Shown here one piece after another: positions 51,980 through 59,992 of a stretch of DNA of 64,000 nucleotides. The position numbers and the translations under genes were made by a program. The first letter of the stretch is position 1; each line of letters opens with the position of its first letter. The DNA is from an uncultured Saprospiraceae bacterium (lineage in GTDB: Bacteria; Bacteroidota; Bacteroidia; Chitinophagales; Saprospiraceae): NCBI GenBank assembly GCA_937951615.1, contig CALFBH010000043.1, positions 1 to 64,000 on the forward strand. Reading direction: 5' to 3'. The notes beneath the pieces were generated by a model. The model worked only from the letters and a program-made list of their open reading frames with translations. It searched no databases and was not told where the DNA came from.

Positions 51980-54721
51980 TCAAACCCCCCGAATCAAAGC
52001 CCCATAAGCATCAAAAGGTGCATTCTCATCTTTCATTTCCAGTACATCCAGCAATTCACTCACCCGCAATTCCTCTTCTACAAACTCATGGCGATTCTGT
52101 TCGGTACGAATTTCTAGTTTGCCTGCCTTGAGTTGTTCCATGCGCCACTGATAAGTATTTTGCATTTTCTGCCAGATACGCTGATTGATTTCTAAGTGGT
52201 CGGCATCTGGGACAACGGCAATAGCTTCGGCGAAAGCCTGATTATTTCGAGCAATCATTTTACCATCTTCAATAATAAAATAAGCCGTGTGTGCCCAGTT
52301 GTCATCTTCGGTCAGCAGACGGGAATACATGACGAGTTGAAGGTCTTCTTCGTTTTTGATGAGTCGGGTACGACGGGCAGTGCCGCGCCATTTGAGATCG
52401 ACAACCGCCTGTTCGCCATTGTCTTTTTTTAGTACTAAATCGGCGATGCCCTTGACGGGAATGCCCATAAATTTGCCGACTAAATGTTGCTCTGTTTTGC
52501 AGGAAGTCCAGCCATTAGCCTGTATCATACTGATAAGACTCCAGGCAGAAAATTTCATTTTATTTTCAAAACTAATGCGCTCCGGTTCGCGTCCGTATAA
52601 TAGCAAAATTGCCCCTTCTTCTTCCAGCAAACGCTGAATGCGCTCGTCTATCCATTTGGAGACATCCGATTTTTTCCATTGTAAAATGTCTTCTTTTTCA
52701 AACATCTCTTCAAATACCCGATGTGCCAGATTGCCCTTGAGCCTGTTTTCTTTGGCCACGCTGAGAATAGACGATTTGTTGAGCTTGATTTTGTATTTGA
52801 ACACCCATTGATAAGGATAATAAAACAGAGATTCCAGACTTGTGTAATGCTCTTCTTCCCGTTTTTCTAAGCGTTCTGTTTGTTCCAGTTTGAGATAAGG
52901 CGGCGTTTGTGTAGGGTGGCGCAGATCTAATTGAACCTTTTTGGGAACAATAAAATCCTTCAGTTTTGCAAAGGATTTTTCATCATCCAAATCGAAAGTA
53001 ACTGCTTCTACATTACTAAAACCAGCTTTCAAATCACCATAAAGCGGATGCGCCTGCACTTCTTTGCCATCCACAGTTTTGGGCATGATGAGGATCAATT
53101 GTTTTCCAGCGCGAAGGATGGGGCAACGGCGTTTCCAGAGCATGGCAGCATTTTCTTTCACTACGCTGTCTAGTTGGATGCTTTTCATTGCCAAAGCCTC
53201 GACTTCATGTTTGTACCAACGCGAAAAAGGCTGGTCTTTATCTGTTTTTGAAAAATTCCACCAGAGCACATTTGGCACATCACCAATCAATGCCGCAGAA
53301 TGATCGACATAAGGCAAATGACCAACCTCCGCCTCCCGAAAACAAACAGGCGAAGGCTCATAAATGGTGCGTACAATACGTTCCAGACGCAAGTTGCTCA
53401 ATTGAGTATCGCCATCGGGCAAAGAGAGGAGGAGTTCGCGTACCCGCTTGGCTTGCTCACTGAGCACCAACAGAGAATTTTGCGCACTGCCCATGTTTTC
53501 ATACTGCTTCGCTGCCCAGCGCGACACATAATCGAAGACCTTGATGGCTTCGTCTCTAGGTACCGTTTTATCAATATCATAGCGACGGCGTTCAAACCAA
53601 AAATCGTATTCTTTCCGAATGGCATCTACATCAATATTTTTATCCTCTTTGGCGCGTTCTTCCAGTTCTTCAAAATAGCCCAATACTTTTGCAATCCATT
53701 GCTCACTACGTAGCCCAGGCGTCTTGGCAATCTGCTCGGCAAGCAATATTGCTAGTCCGTCATCCAGTGGTTTTACCGCCAAGGAAACAAACTCCATGAC
53801 TTTGTAAGGATCAACAGGCTGCCACAAAAAAGCACTGACCAGCTTGATGATTTGCAAGGTCGGACGCGCGAGTGAAGCCGATAAAATTCCCATACTCGGC
53901 AAGCCTTCCTGTATCAGCGCATTGTCCAAAGCCCGGTTTTTTTCTGGCACTACGCATAAAGGACGGAAGCCTTCATTATGCAGAAAAAACTTAGCCAACC
54001 ATGCCGCAGCATCCGTTTCTCGTCTGGATTCCAGAATAAGCAAAGAACCATCTGTTTGCAATTTTTGCTTGGCAGGTTTTTCTTTGGAGGATAAAATATG
54101 TTGAAATTTTGCGAGGTCATTTCCAGTCGCAGCAGTTTGTATAGGCAACTGCGTTATGGCTATTTCTTTTTCTTTAAATAAATTGAAAAGTCGTTGGAAA
54201 TGAATAGGTAAGAGGTCGAAAGGTTCATTATGATAAACAGTCTCAAAGCCAGGATGCCGATCTTGCAAGGCTTCCAGTACCTGCACAAAACGATCTGCAA
54301 AACCCAGGGACAACATATCGCCCTCCTGCAATCGTAATTGCTCAATACTCGCTGCCACCTTCAGTCGGTCGGGCATGAAATCATTGGTCTCAAAATCCCA
54401 GCCTGCCAGAAGCAATTCGTCTCGTCGGGACAATAAATTACCCGCCGTTGCCAGACTATCGGCTCCAAAAGAGGCTCCATAAAAGACTTCGGGATAGAGT
54501 TTTAAGTGCTTCTGTAAAGTCTGCCGATATTGCTCCATCCGCAGATAGTTATTATTGGAAGGATAGTCGGCTGTTCCCAACTGCTTTTCCAATAAACTCA
54601 ATAAGCCCGATGGGCCGCAATAATAAGTACCGCTATCTGTTGTTGCGCCGAGGTCAGTCGCTTTGGGATAAGCAGTTTCGTCTAAGTGTAATCCAAAGTA
54701 TAGTTGGGTAGAGAGGCTCAT
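51980..54721 (-). CDS. PD-(D/E)XK nuclease family protein (AddB-like)
   Basis: This 913-aa protein resembles the AddB/RecB-type nucleases. The C-terminal quarter has the nuclease site VKGIADLVLKKDNGEQAVVD followed by LKW (about 755-780), giving the D...(D)xK residues, and a QLVMYSRLL motif after it. The N-terminal two thirds look like an inactivated helicase-type fold: no Walker A GxGKT is evident. Its usual partner, an AddA-like UvrD helicase, is not in the window. A role in double-strand break repair or in defence is likely. Confidence 0.87.
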   Translation of the reverse strand: MSLSTQLYFGLHLDETAYPKATDLGATTDSGTYYCGPSGLLSLLEKQLGTADYPSNNNYLRMEQYRQTLQKHLKLYPEVFYGASFGADSLATAGNLLSRRDELLLAGWDFETNDFMPDRLKVAASIEQLRLQEGDMLSLGFADRFVQVLEALQDRHPGFETVYHNEPFDLLPIHFQRLFNLFKEKEIAITQLPIQTAATGNDLAKFQHILSSKEKPAKQKLQTDGSLLILESRRETDAAAWLAKFFLHNEGFRPLCVVPEKNRALDNALIQEGLPSMGILSASLARPTLQIIKLVSAFLWQPVDPYKVMEFVSLAVKPLDDGLAILLAEQIAKTPGLRSEQWIAKVLGYFEELEERAKEDKNIDVDAIRKEYDFWFERRRYDIDKTVPRDEAIKVFDYVSRWAAKQYENMGSAQNSLLVLSEQAKRVRELLLSLPDGDTQLSNLRLERIVRTIYEPSPVCFREAEVGHLPYVDHSAALIGDVPNVLWWNFSKTDKDQPFSRWYKHEVEALAMKSIQLDSVVKENAAMLWKRRCPILRAGKQLILIMPKTVDGKEVQAHPLYGDLKAGFSNVEAVTFDLDDEKSFAKLKDFIVPKKVQLDLRHPTQTPPYLKLEQTERLEKREEEHYTSLESLFYYPYQWVFKYKIKLNKSSILSVAKENRLKGNLAHRVFEEMFEKEDILQWKKSDVSKWIDERIQRLLEEEGAILLLYGREPERISFENKMKFSAWSLISMIQANGWTSCKTEQHLVGKFMGIPVKGIADLVLKKDNGEQAVVDLKWRGTARRTRLIKNEEDLQLVMYSRLLTEDDNWAHTAYFIIEDGKMIARNNQAFAEAIAVVPDADHLEINQRIWQKMQNTYQWRMEQLKAGKLEIRTEQNRHEFVEEELRVSELLDVLEMKDENAPFDAYGALIRGV

Positions 54722-54756
54722 ATTTCGTATTCAATATTTGCCTCTAAGATACGGAG

Positions 54757-54864
54757 TTTAATTACGAATTACGAATGGTTTAATTACTAATGCAGTTAGC
54801 CAATAAAGCGATTCGTAATTCCCCGATTAGCAATTGTCTTTGCGATTCGTAATTCGTAATTAAA
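54757..54864. repeat. 20-bp inverted repeat (ATTACGAATT family)
   Basis: TTTAATTACGAATTACGAAT (54757-54776) and its exact reverse complement (54845-54864) flank a 68-nt centre that holds a third GATTCGTAATT. It fills the spacer between two minus-strand genes and matches the palindrome at 22345-22388. Confidence 0.7.
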
Positions 54865-54874
54865 AGATTAATAA

Positions 54875-55912
54875 TTATTTAACTGCATATTTGACTGGCA
54901 TTTTATCAAAATGAGCCAGTAGCAGGTATTGTACAATTTGATCCAAATCATCTTTGCTCATACTGCTGATGCAATAAGGATCTTTGAGGGAAATAATTTC
55001 GTAATAAATATACTCATCTGCCAGCGATTCGCCTATAGCTACACTGAATGCCTCCATTTCGGGATATTGAACTTTAGGGTCGGCATATTTCATCAATTCG
55101 TAGGCGATAACGCCATTGAGCAAGCTTTCTTTATATCGAATCATGTCAAGTTCCTGCTCGTTTTTGGCGGCTTTAGTTTTGGCATATTCAGGCTCGTTTT
55201 CCCAAACGGCTTCGCTCATGGCATAGGCTTTCCAGGCTTCGCCTTCATAGCTAATTTTTACGGTATTCGACTCATTCTCGATTTTCATTTTAGGAACAAA
55301 AGACCAGTCTTTATAAGCCATACCGTTCAATAAAGCTACTTTTTGAAGCGTTTCCTGCACCCTTGGGTTATTGCGATTGAGTGCTTTCGCAAATAAAGCT
55401 GCTTTGAATGCCGTTTCGTACTCCTCTTTTTCTATCAGACTTCTGGCTATTTCCAAATAGGCCTCATAGTCGATATAATTAACCGTCGTAGATTTTTTAT
55501 ACCAGGACAAAGCCTGATCAGGTGTGTTTTCGTATTGGTAAGTTCGCCCCATGAGCGTCATTAAGCCGGAATGTGAGGGCATAGCTTCGAGTGCTTTACT
55601 CAGCTCTGCTCTGGCTTTTACATATTCTTTTTTCTGTAGAAATTTAATCGCTTTATTTCGCTGAGACTTGACGAATTTAGATTCAGTTTCTCGGTAATTT
55701 AAGACCTGTTGCTCGCCATTTTCCTGAACGACAAACAAACCTGCACCAATCATTGGAAATTCGGTATCTAGGTCGGGTATAGCCTCGGAAGTGTATTCGT
55801 ATTGTAGGTCAGATTGATGGACGAGCGTTTTTAAATCGCTGGGCGTATTGAGCTTTTGCGCAAATAGGCAGACTGGCAAGCACAGCCACAGGATGGTGTG
55901 TACTAATTTCAT
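54875..55912 (-). CDS. Periplasmic TPR-repeat protein
   Basis: This 345-aa protein has a signal peptide (MKLVHTILWLCLPVCLFAQ). The mature part holds tetratricopeptide repeats from about residue 85 to 195 (AIKFLQKKEYVKARAELSKA, YQYENTPDQALSWYKKSTTV, EEYETAFKAALFAKALN). The last third is a conserved-looking domain with Glu-rich segments and KDPYCISSMSKDDLDQIVQY. The role is unknown; TPR regions normally bind other proteins. There is no lipobox or T9SS domain. Confidence 0.85.
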   Translation of the reverse strand: MKLVHTILWLCLPVCLFAQKLNTPSDLKTLVHQSDLQYEYTSEAIPDLDTEFPMIGAGLFVVQENGEQQVLNYRETESKFVKSQRNKAIKFLQKKEYVKARAELSKALEAMPSHSGLMTLMGRTYQYENTPDQALSWYKKSTTVNYIDYEAYLEIARSLIEKEEYETAFKAALFAKALNRNNPRVQETLQKVALLNGMAYKDWSFVPKMKIENESNTVKISYEGEAWKAYAMSEAVWENEPEYAKTKAAKNEQELDMIRYKESLLNGVIAYELMKYADPKVQYPEMEAFSVAIGESLADEYIYYEIISLKDPYCISSMSKDDLDQIVQYLLLAHFDKMPVKYAVK

Positions 55913-56241
55913 GTTTCCTCTGTATTGGATGGTAAAGGATGTTTTTAATCACCCTTGAAATTGCCGGTCTTTGAGGATGTTGGGGTATTTGAGTATTGTT
56001 GTATTAGAGACTTGGGTAAGATTTTGCTTTGCAAAATCACTAATAAGTAATTGAACAAAATTATCTATAATTTAAATTTTGAATAAAAAGCTAATTGTCA
56101 GTGTTTTATATCGTTTTAAATTTAAACTTATCCCAATATACCAATACCCTAATCACCAGTTACCAAAAACCGACGGTTCTTTGTATATTCCATTTGTCGT
56201 TCCAGTAGTAAAAAAATGTTTTGCTTGTGTGAGTTTGTTGG

Positions 56242-56378
56242 AAATTTACCCTTTGGGCTACACTTGTGAAATTTTCTTTTGTGCTGCGTTGCTCTTCGGT
56301 CACGTAGCTATGGCTATGTTTCCTCATCGCGCCTTGCACAAAACAAAATTTCAAGGCGTTCGCTCCAAAAGCAAATTT
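56242..56378. repeat. 137-bp imperfect palindrome (REP/MITE-like candidate)
   Basis: Outer arms 56242-56258 and 56362-56378, inner arms GAAATTTTCTTTTGTGC (56268-56284) with GCACAAAACAAAATTTC (56336-56352, one mismatch), and a central hairpin ACGTAGC-TATG-GCTATGT (56302-56319) all share one centre near 56310. The whole could form one long hairpin or cruciform. Confidence 0.75.
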
Positions 56379-56635
56379 CTAATAAACTCTAATTCTAATG
56401 TACTGTTAGCCTTTTATGATTTTTTGAAACCTTTTATCTTTAATCTTTTATTTTGGGGGTATTGAATTATACGGTATCATCATTTGAAGGTTGCCGGGAC
56501 GCCTTCTTTTCTTTTGATTTATTTTTTTAATATTTGATTGGATTGGTGGGTTGCGAGTTGCGAGTTGTCGTGGTTTGCTTCGCAAACAAATTACATCAAC
56601 ACTGTAACACATCAACACAGCAACACAATTATACG

Positions 56636-56643
56636 TATCTTTG
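56636..56643 (+). promoter_or_regulatory. -7 element of the pseudouridine synthase gene (near-leaderless)
   Basis: TATCTTTG ends only 7 nt before the ATG at 56651, so a transcript from it would be leaderless or nearly so. No -33 TTG is seen at standard spacing. Confidence 0.45.
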
Positions 56644-56650
56644 CAAAACC

Positions 56651-57703
56651 ATGTCAGATAAAGAAAATACAATCACTAAAAATTCAGAAGACGAACTCTT
56701 CGAGCATCACCGCTATACCGCCGATCCTGGGCAGCACCTGATGCGACTAGATAAATTTCTGGTGAATAAATCCGAACGAATTACCCGCAACAGAATACAG
56801 CAGGCGATTCGAAACGGTTCAGTATTGGTCAATGGCGAACCTGTCAAGCCTAATTATAAGATTCGCCCTAAAGATGTGGTCACGCTGATGTTGCCCAAAC
56901 CGCCTCGCGAAAACCACATCATTCCTGAAGATATTCCTTTAGACATTCGATATGAAGACGATGATGTACTGGTCATTTTCAAGCCGCCTGGCTTAGTCGT
57001 ACATCCTGGAGTTGGTAACCATAGTGGTACTTTGGTCAATGCTTTGGCTTATCATTTTCGGGACTTACCTGTGATGGAAGGCAATTTGTCTGACCGACCT
57101 GGCATTGTGCATCGGATAGATAAAGACACTTCTGGGCTGATGGTGATTGCTAAGAATCCCGCTGCCATGTCGCATCTTGCCAAGCAGTTTTTCGATCATA
57201 CGATAGGTCGTCGTTATGTGGCTTTGGTCTGGAGCGAGCCGGAAGAAGAGGAAGGTACGATTATCAAAAATATCGGCAGACATCCACGTTATCGAACGTT
57301 GCAGGAAGTTTTTCCCGCTGATGGCGAAGAAGGCAAACATGCCGTCACGCATTATAAAGTACTCAGACGGATGTATTATGTCAGCTTGGTCGAATGTCAT
57401 CTGGAAACAGGTCGTACTCACCAAATTCGCGTACACATGAAATCCATTGGCTGTCCAGTCTTCAATGACAAACAGTATGGTGGGGATAAGGTGGTGAAAG
57501 GCACGATTTTTACGAAGTATCGTCGCTTTGTGGAAAATTGTTTTGACTTGCTGCCTCGTCAGGGCTTACACGCAATTTCGCTTGGCTTCGTGCATCCCAC
57601 GACAGGGGAGGAGATGCTTTTTGAAACAGATTTACCAGAAGATATGCAGAACGTGATAGACAGGTGGGAAGTGTATCTTGGGGGAAGGACGAATCAGAAG
57701 TAA
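56651..57703 (+). CDS. RluA-family pseudouridine synthase (RluD/RluC-like)
   Basis: This 350-aa protein has an N-terminal S4 RNA-binding domain (about 28-75, LDKFLVNKSERITRNRIQQA and VLVNGEPVKPNYKIRPKD). The catalytic domain has GIVHRIDKDTSGLMVIAKN, whose Asp157 is the conserved nucleophile, then RRYVALVW and the late motif LETGRTHQIRVHM. It should convert uridines of 23S rRNA to pseudouridine. I chose the ATG at 56651; the frame is open upstream but runs into repeats. An EDELFEHHRYTADPGQ segment before S4 is usual in Bacteroidota homologues. Confidence 0.94.
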   Translation: MSDKENTITKNSEDELFEHHRYTADPGQHLMRLDKFLVNKSERITRNRIQQAIRNGSVLVNGEPVKPNYKIRPKDVVTLMLPKPPRENHIIPEDIPLDIRYEDDDVLVIFKPPGLVVHPGVGNHSGTLVNALAYHFRDLPVMEGNLSDRPGIVHRIDKDTSGLMVIAKNPAAMSHLAKQFFDHTIGRRYVALVWSEPEEEEGTIIKNIGRHPRYRTLQEVFPADGEEGKHAVTHYKVLRRMYYVSLVECHLETGRTHQIRVHMKSIGCPVFNDKQYGGDKVVKGTIFTKYRRFVENCFDLLPRQGLHAISLGFVHPTTGEEMLFETDLPEDMQNVIDRWEVYLGGRTNQK

Positions 57704-57788
57704 TTAGAAGTTCAAGTTCAAAAAACTATTAAAAGTCAATTAGCCAAAGAGTGGCGTTTGGTTGAATCCCTTCCACTTAAAATAGTTA

Positions 57789-58721
57789 TTATTCGTCAAT
57801 TATTTTTACAATATCTTTGCAAAATGCATCATTTGCAATTAAACTCGAAAGAGTTGTTCTAAAATTTCTTAATTCTCTTTCCTCAAGTAATTCCTGCTCG
57901 GAACTTTTTCCTATATGACCCTTTTTTAAATATAGATCGATGCATTTATCAATTCCAGCCAAAGTTGTAGGCATGTCATATAGGCTTAATTTATTCGAAT
58001 CTTCTTTATTGTAAGTTACATATATGGGGAAATTTCTATTCGCACAGGGTAATTGAATCTGTTTTAGGTTGTTTTGCCTAAAGTAAATGACTGACCTTTT
58101 TTTAATGTCGGCATCTAAATCTTTTGGCATAACAATATTTAGCTCAAAGTTAGAAAATCGTTGTCCCTCTATATGAAATTCTGCCTTTAGAAGTAAAGTT
58201 TCTGTAGCAATCTTTATAAAGTTGAAAAAATAACCTATAGCCAGAGCAGTAGAAGGTAAGAGTCCCAACTCCCCTAGTCGATTTTTTTCATGTATAGTAT
58301 CTTTTATTTTTTGGAGATTTTGATTTAAAGATTTTGATTTGGATAATCCACTTTGGATGTTAAAACTAGGAATTGAGATTCCTAATAAGTCAGATGGTAA
58401 TTTTGCACCGTCCTCTTGCATTACGAAGGCCCTTGAAGGTCCTAATCTTCCTAAAAACAGTCCAAACTCAAATAGTATATTATCTCTTGGAACTTCAAAA
58501 GGTTTATTTCTAGACACAGAGTAATCATCTTTTGTCGCAATTAAGACGCCAAAGTCAAATAGGCTTGCTTCTTTAAGTAATGTATCTAAAAAACTATTAT
58601 TATATTTGAAAGTGGTATCATTCCAGATATAGCACTCAAAGTCTTGAGATAAGTAATTTTTTACATGGTTTGCAACTTTTAAGCCTTCAGAAGAAGAACC
58701 GATAAAAATTCGTGTTTTCAT
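57789..58721 (-). CDS. cap12: CBASS effector TIR-STING
   Basis: This 310-aa protein is a TIR domain fused to a prokaryotic STING domain. The TIR part (1-115) has RIFIGSSSEGLKVANHV, CYIWND, LFDFGVLIATKDD and DNILFEFGLFLGRLG; Glu85 in LFEFG aligns with the catalytic NADase Glu (position 84 as I recall in Sphingobacterium SfSTING). The STING part (about 150-310) starts with the helix LLPSTALAIGYFFNFIKI. It has pocket candidates Arg229 (CANRNFPIYV), Asp249 and Thr252/Thr253 in YDMPTTL. In studied homologues c-di-GMP binding drives filament formation and NAD+ loss, killing infected cells. It has no membrane segment. Its start overlaps the CD-NTase stop by 4 nt. Confidence 0.92.
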   Translation of the reverse strand: MKTRIFIGSSSEGLKVANHVKNYLSQDFECYIWNDTTFKYNNSFLDTLLKEASLFDFGVLIATKDDYSVSRNKPFEVPRDNILFEFGLFLGRLGPSRAFVMQEDGAKLPSDLLGISIPSFNIQSGLSKSKSLNQNLQKIKDTIHEKNRLGELGLLPSTALAIGYFFNFIKIATETLLLKAEFHIEGQRFSNFELNIVMPKDLDADIKKRSVIYFRQNNLKQIQLPCANRNFPIYVTYNKEDSNKLSLYDMPTTLAGIDKCIDLYLKKGHIGKSSEQELLEERELRNFRTTLSSLIANDAFCKDIVKIIDE

Positions 58722-59761
58722 GGTGTTGAATAATATATTATATCATTGTCAATTTCTCTATGATGTAGTCTGAGCTCATCCACTACATCTTGGATTAATT
58801 CATCTAATTCGAGTTTAATACTCTTAAGTCCAGTAATTTTTGAGGAATTATTCCCAAAAACATATTCTGATTGATTTGGACTTTTTAGTTGTTCTCTGTA
58901 CCACTGTTGATTAATAAGGCGCTCAAGTTGTTTACTTGCTTCTTGTAGAAGTAAAAGTTGTTGGTCGTCTCTTTTGTAAAGAGAAGTCTCAGGTATATCA
59001 TATAAAAGAGATGTGATTTCAAAACTTGTCAATTCTACCTTATTTTCAGCATCTACCTTTAACGTTTTTAGCAGGCGAATTAATTTCTGTAAACCATTAT
59101 TAACTCTTTGCCCTTTCTGATTAACCATAGCTATATGTAGAAAAGGGAATCCTGCCTTTTTTGTATGCTCGTGATAGTTATATATTTCAACACCTCTATA
59201 ATCTTCTCCCATCCCATATACTGCAAAATTGTTGGAATTAAACCAGTTACATACAACAACATCTACCTTTCTTTTGGGATTAGTTGGAATAACTTGAATA
59301 GATTTTGATTTTGAATTATCCACATCTTTATAGATTTTGTTCAGAATCTTAAAAGATGCGTTACGTAGTTCCCTTAAGTCATCAAGAGGGATTCCAGAAT
59401 ATGGATTAGGTGGAATTTGAGGATTTTCAAGCACTTCATATTTTTTGGTAAATACTAATAAGTCAATATCGCTATGTAATATGATATTTGTATTCATCAT
59501 GGCAGAGCCTTGATATTTGTATTCGGAATGTAAACCTATATTGTATAATTCTTTATGTAAGTGAGACTTTATTTTACTTGATGCATTAAAGGTGTTTGTA
59601 TTGTATGCTACATCAATGGGTTGCATAGCTTCAAGAGCATACTTTACACTGCCTTTATACTGCGTTTTGTAAAATGATTCAGAAAGAATAGCTTTGTTAA
59701 GCTGATCATCGAACCTTCTTCGTTTTAAATTTTCAATTCGTTTATTGTAATCTCTTCTCAT
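58718..59761 (-). CDS. cdnE: CD-NTase, CdnE-like cyclic dinucleotide synthase of CBASS
   Basis: This 347-aa protein has the nucleotidyltransferase core of cGAS/DncV-like enzymes: GS (Gly85-Ser86) in YQGSAMMNTN, Asp98 and Asp100 in HSDIDLLVF, and a third Asp167 in KRKVDVVVCNW. The late motif LHIAMVNQKGQRVNNGLQKL and KLIRLLKTLK fit the alpha-helical spine of the family. STING-linked CD-NTases characterised so far fall in clade E and make c-di-GMP; that product is inferred here. The gene is first in a two-gene type I CBASS operon and shares an ATGA overlap with the effector. No E1/E2, JAB, HORMA or TRIP13 accessory gene is present. Confidence 0.92.
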   Translation of the reverse strand: MRRDYNKRIENLKRRRFDDQLNKAILSESFYKTQYKGSVKYALEAMQPIDVAYNTNTFNASSKIKSHLHKELYNIGLHSEYKYQGSAMMNTNIILHSDIDLLVFTKKYEVLENPQIPPNPYSGIPLDDLRELRNASFKILNKIYKDVDNSKSKSIQVIPTNPKRKVDVVVCNWFNSNNFAVYGMGEDYRGVEIYNYHEHTKKAGFPFLHIAMVNQKGQRVNNGLQKLIRLLKTLKVDAENKVELTSFEITSLLYDIPETSLYKRDDQQLLLLQEASKQLERLINQQWYREQLKSPNQSEYVFGNNSSKITGLKSIKLELDELIQDVVDELRLHHREIDNDIIYYSTP

Positions 59762-59776
59762 GGAGGTTGTTTTAAC

Positions 59777-59794
59777 AATTGGTAAAAACCAATT
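59777..59794. promoter_or_regulatory. Palindrome in the CBASS leader
   Basis: AATTGGT-AAAA-ACCAATT is a perfect 7-bp inverted repeat ending 16 nt before the CD-NTase start codon. It could be an operator or a leader hairpin near the ribosome site. Confidence 0.45.
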
Positions 59795-59871
59795 ATATCA
59801 TAGTAATATAAACCGAGAAATAGATTTTGAAAGTATAAAAGATATGAAGTATTTCTCGGGGTTATTTATAA

Positions 59872-59889
59872 TATCTTTGTGCAAAGATA
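59872..59889. promoter_or_regulatory. Mirrored -7 elements upstream of CBASS
   Basis: TATCTTTGTGCAAAGATA is a perfect palindrome that gives the -7 consensus TATCTTTG on both strands. The minus-strand one (59889-59882) could drive the CBASS operon with a ~115-nt leader. No -33 TTG is at normal spacing on either strand. Confidence 0.4.
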
Positions 59890-59992
59890 ACCATAAAGAT
59901 TGAAATAAAAAATATTATTTTGTAGTACTACAAGAATTAGCTTGTCAAAAAGAATTGTGGCAAGTATTGTAAAAGTCACAATTTTTCAATCA

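Larger units (their letters stand above)
55913..56650. other. 738-bp intergenic region with palindromic element
   Basis: It holds a GATTTTGCTTTGCAAAATC hairpin (56020-56038), a 137-bp palindrome (56242-56378), CGAGTTGCGAGTT repeats (56550-56568), TTTGCTTCGCAAA (56575-56587) and CAACAC repeats (56592-56626), then the -7 element of the downstream gene. Short reading frames across the palindrome look spurious. No gene is supported. Confidence 0.6.

Noticed and set aside
56079-56465. Open frames on both strands across the 137-bp palindrome
   Set aside because: The frames follow the inverted repeat and have no start context or domain. The palindrome explains them better than a gene does.
56534-56650. 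Upstream extension of the pseudouridine synthase to 56534
   Set aside because: The extra 39 codons lie in intergenic repeats (CGAGTTGCGAGTT and CAACAC words), and the ATG at 56651 matches the usual N-terminus of Bacteroidota homologues.
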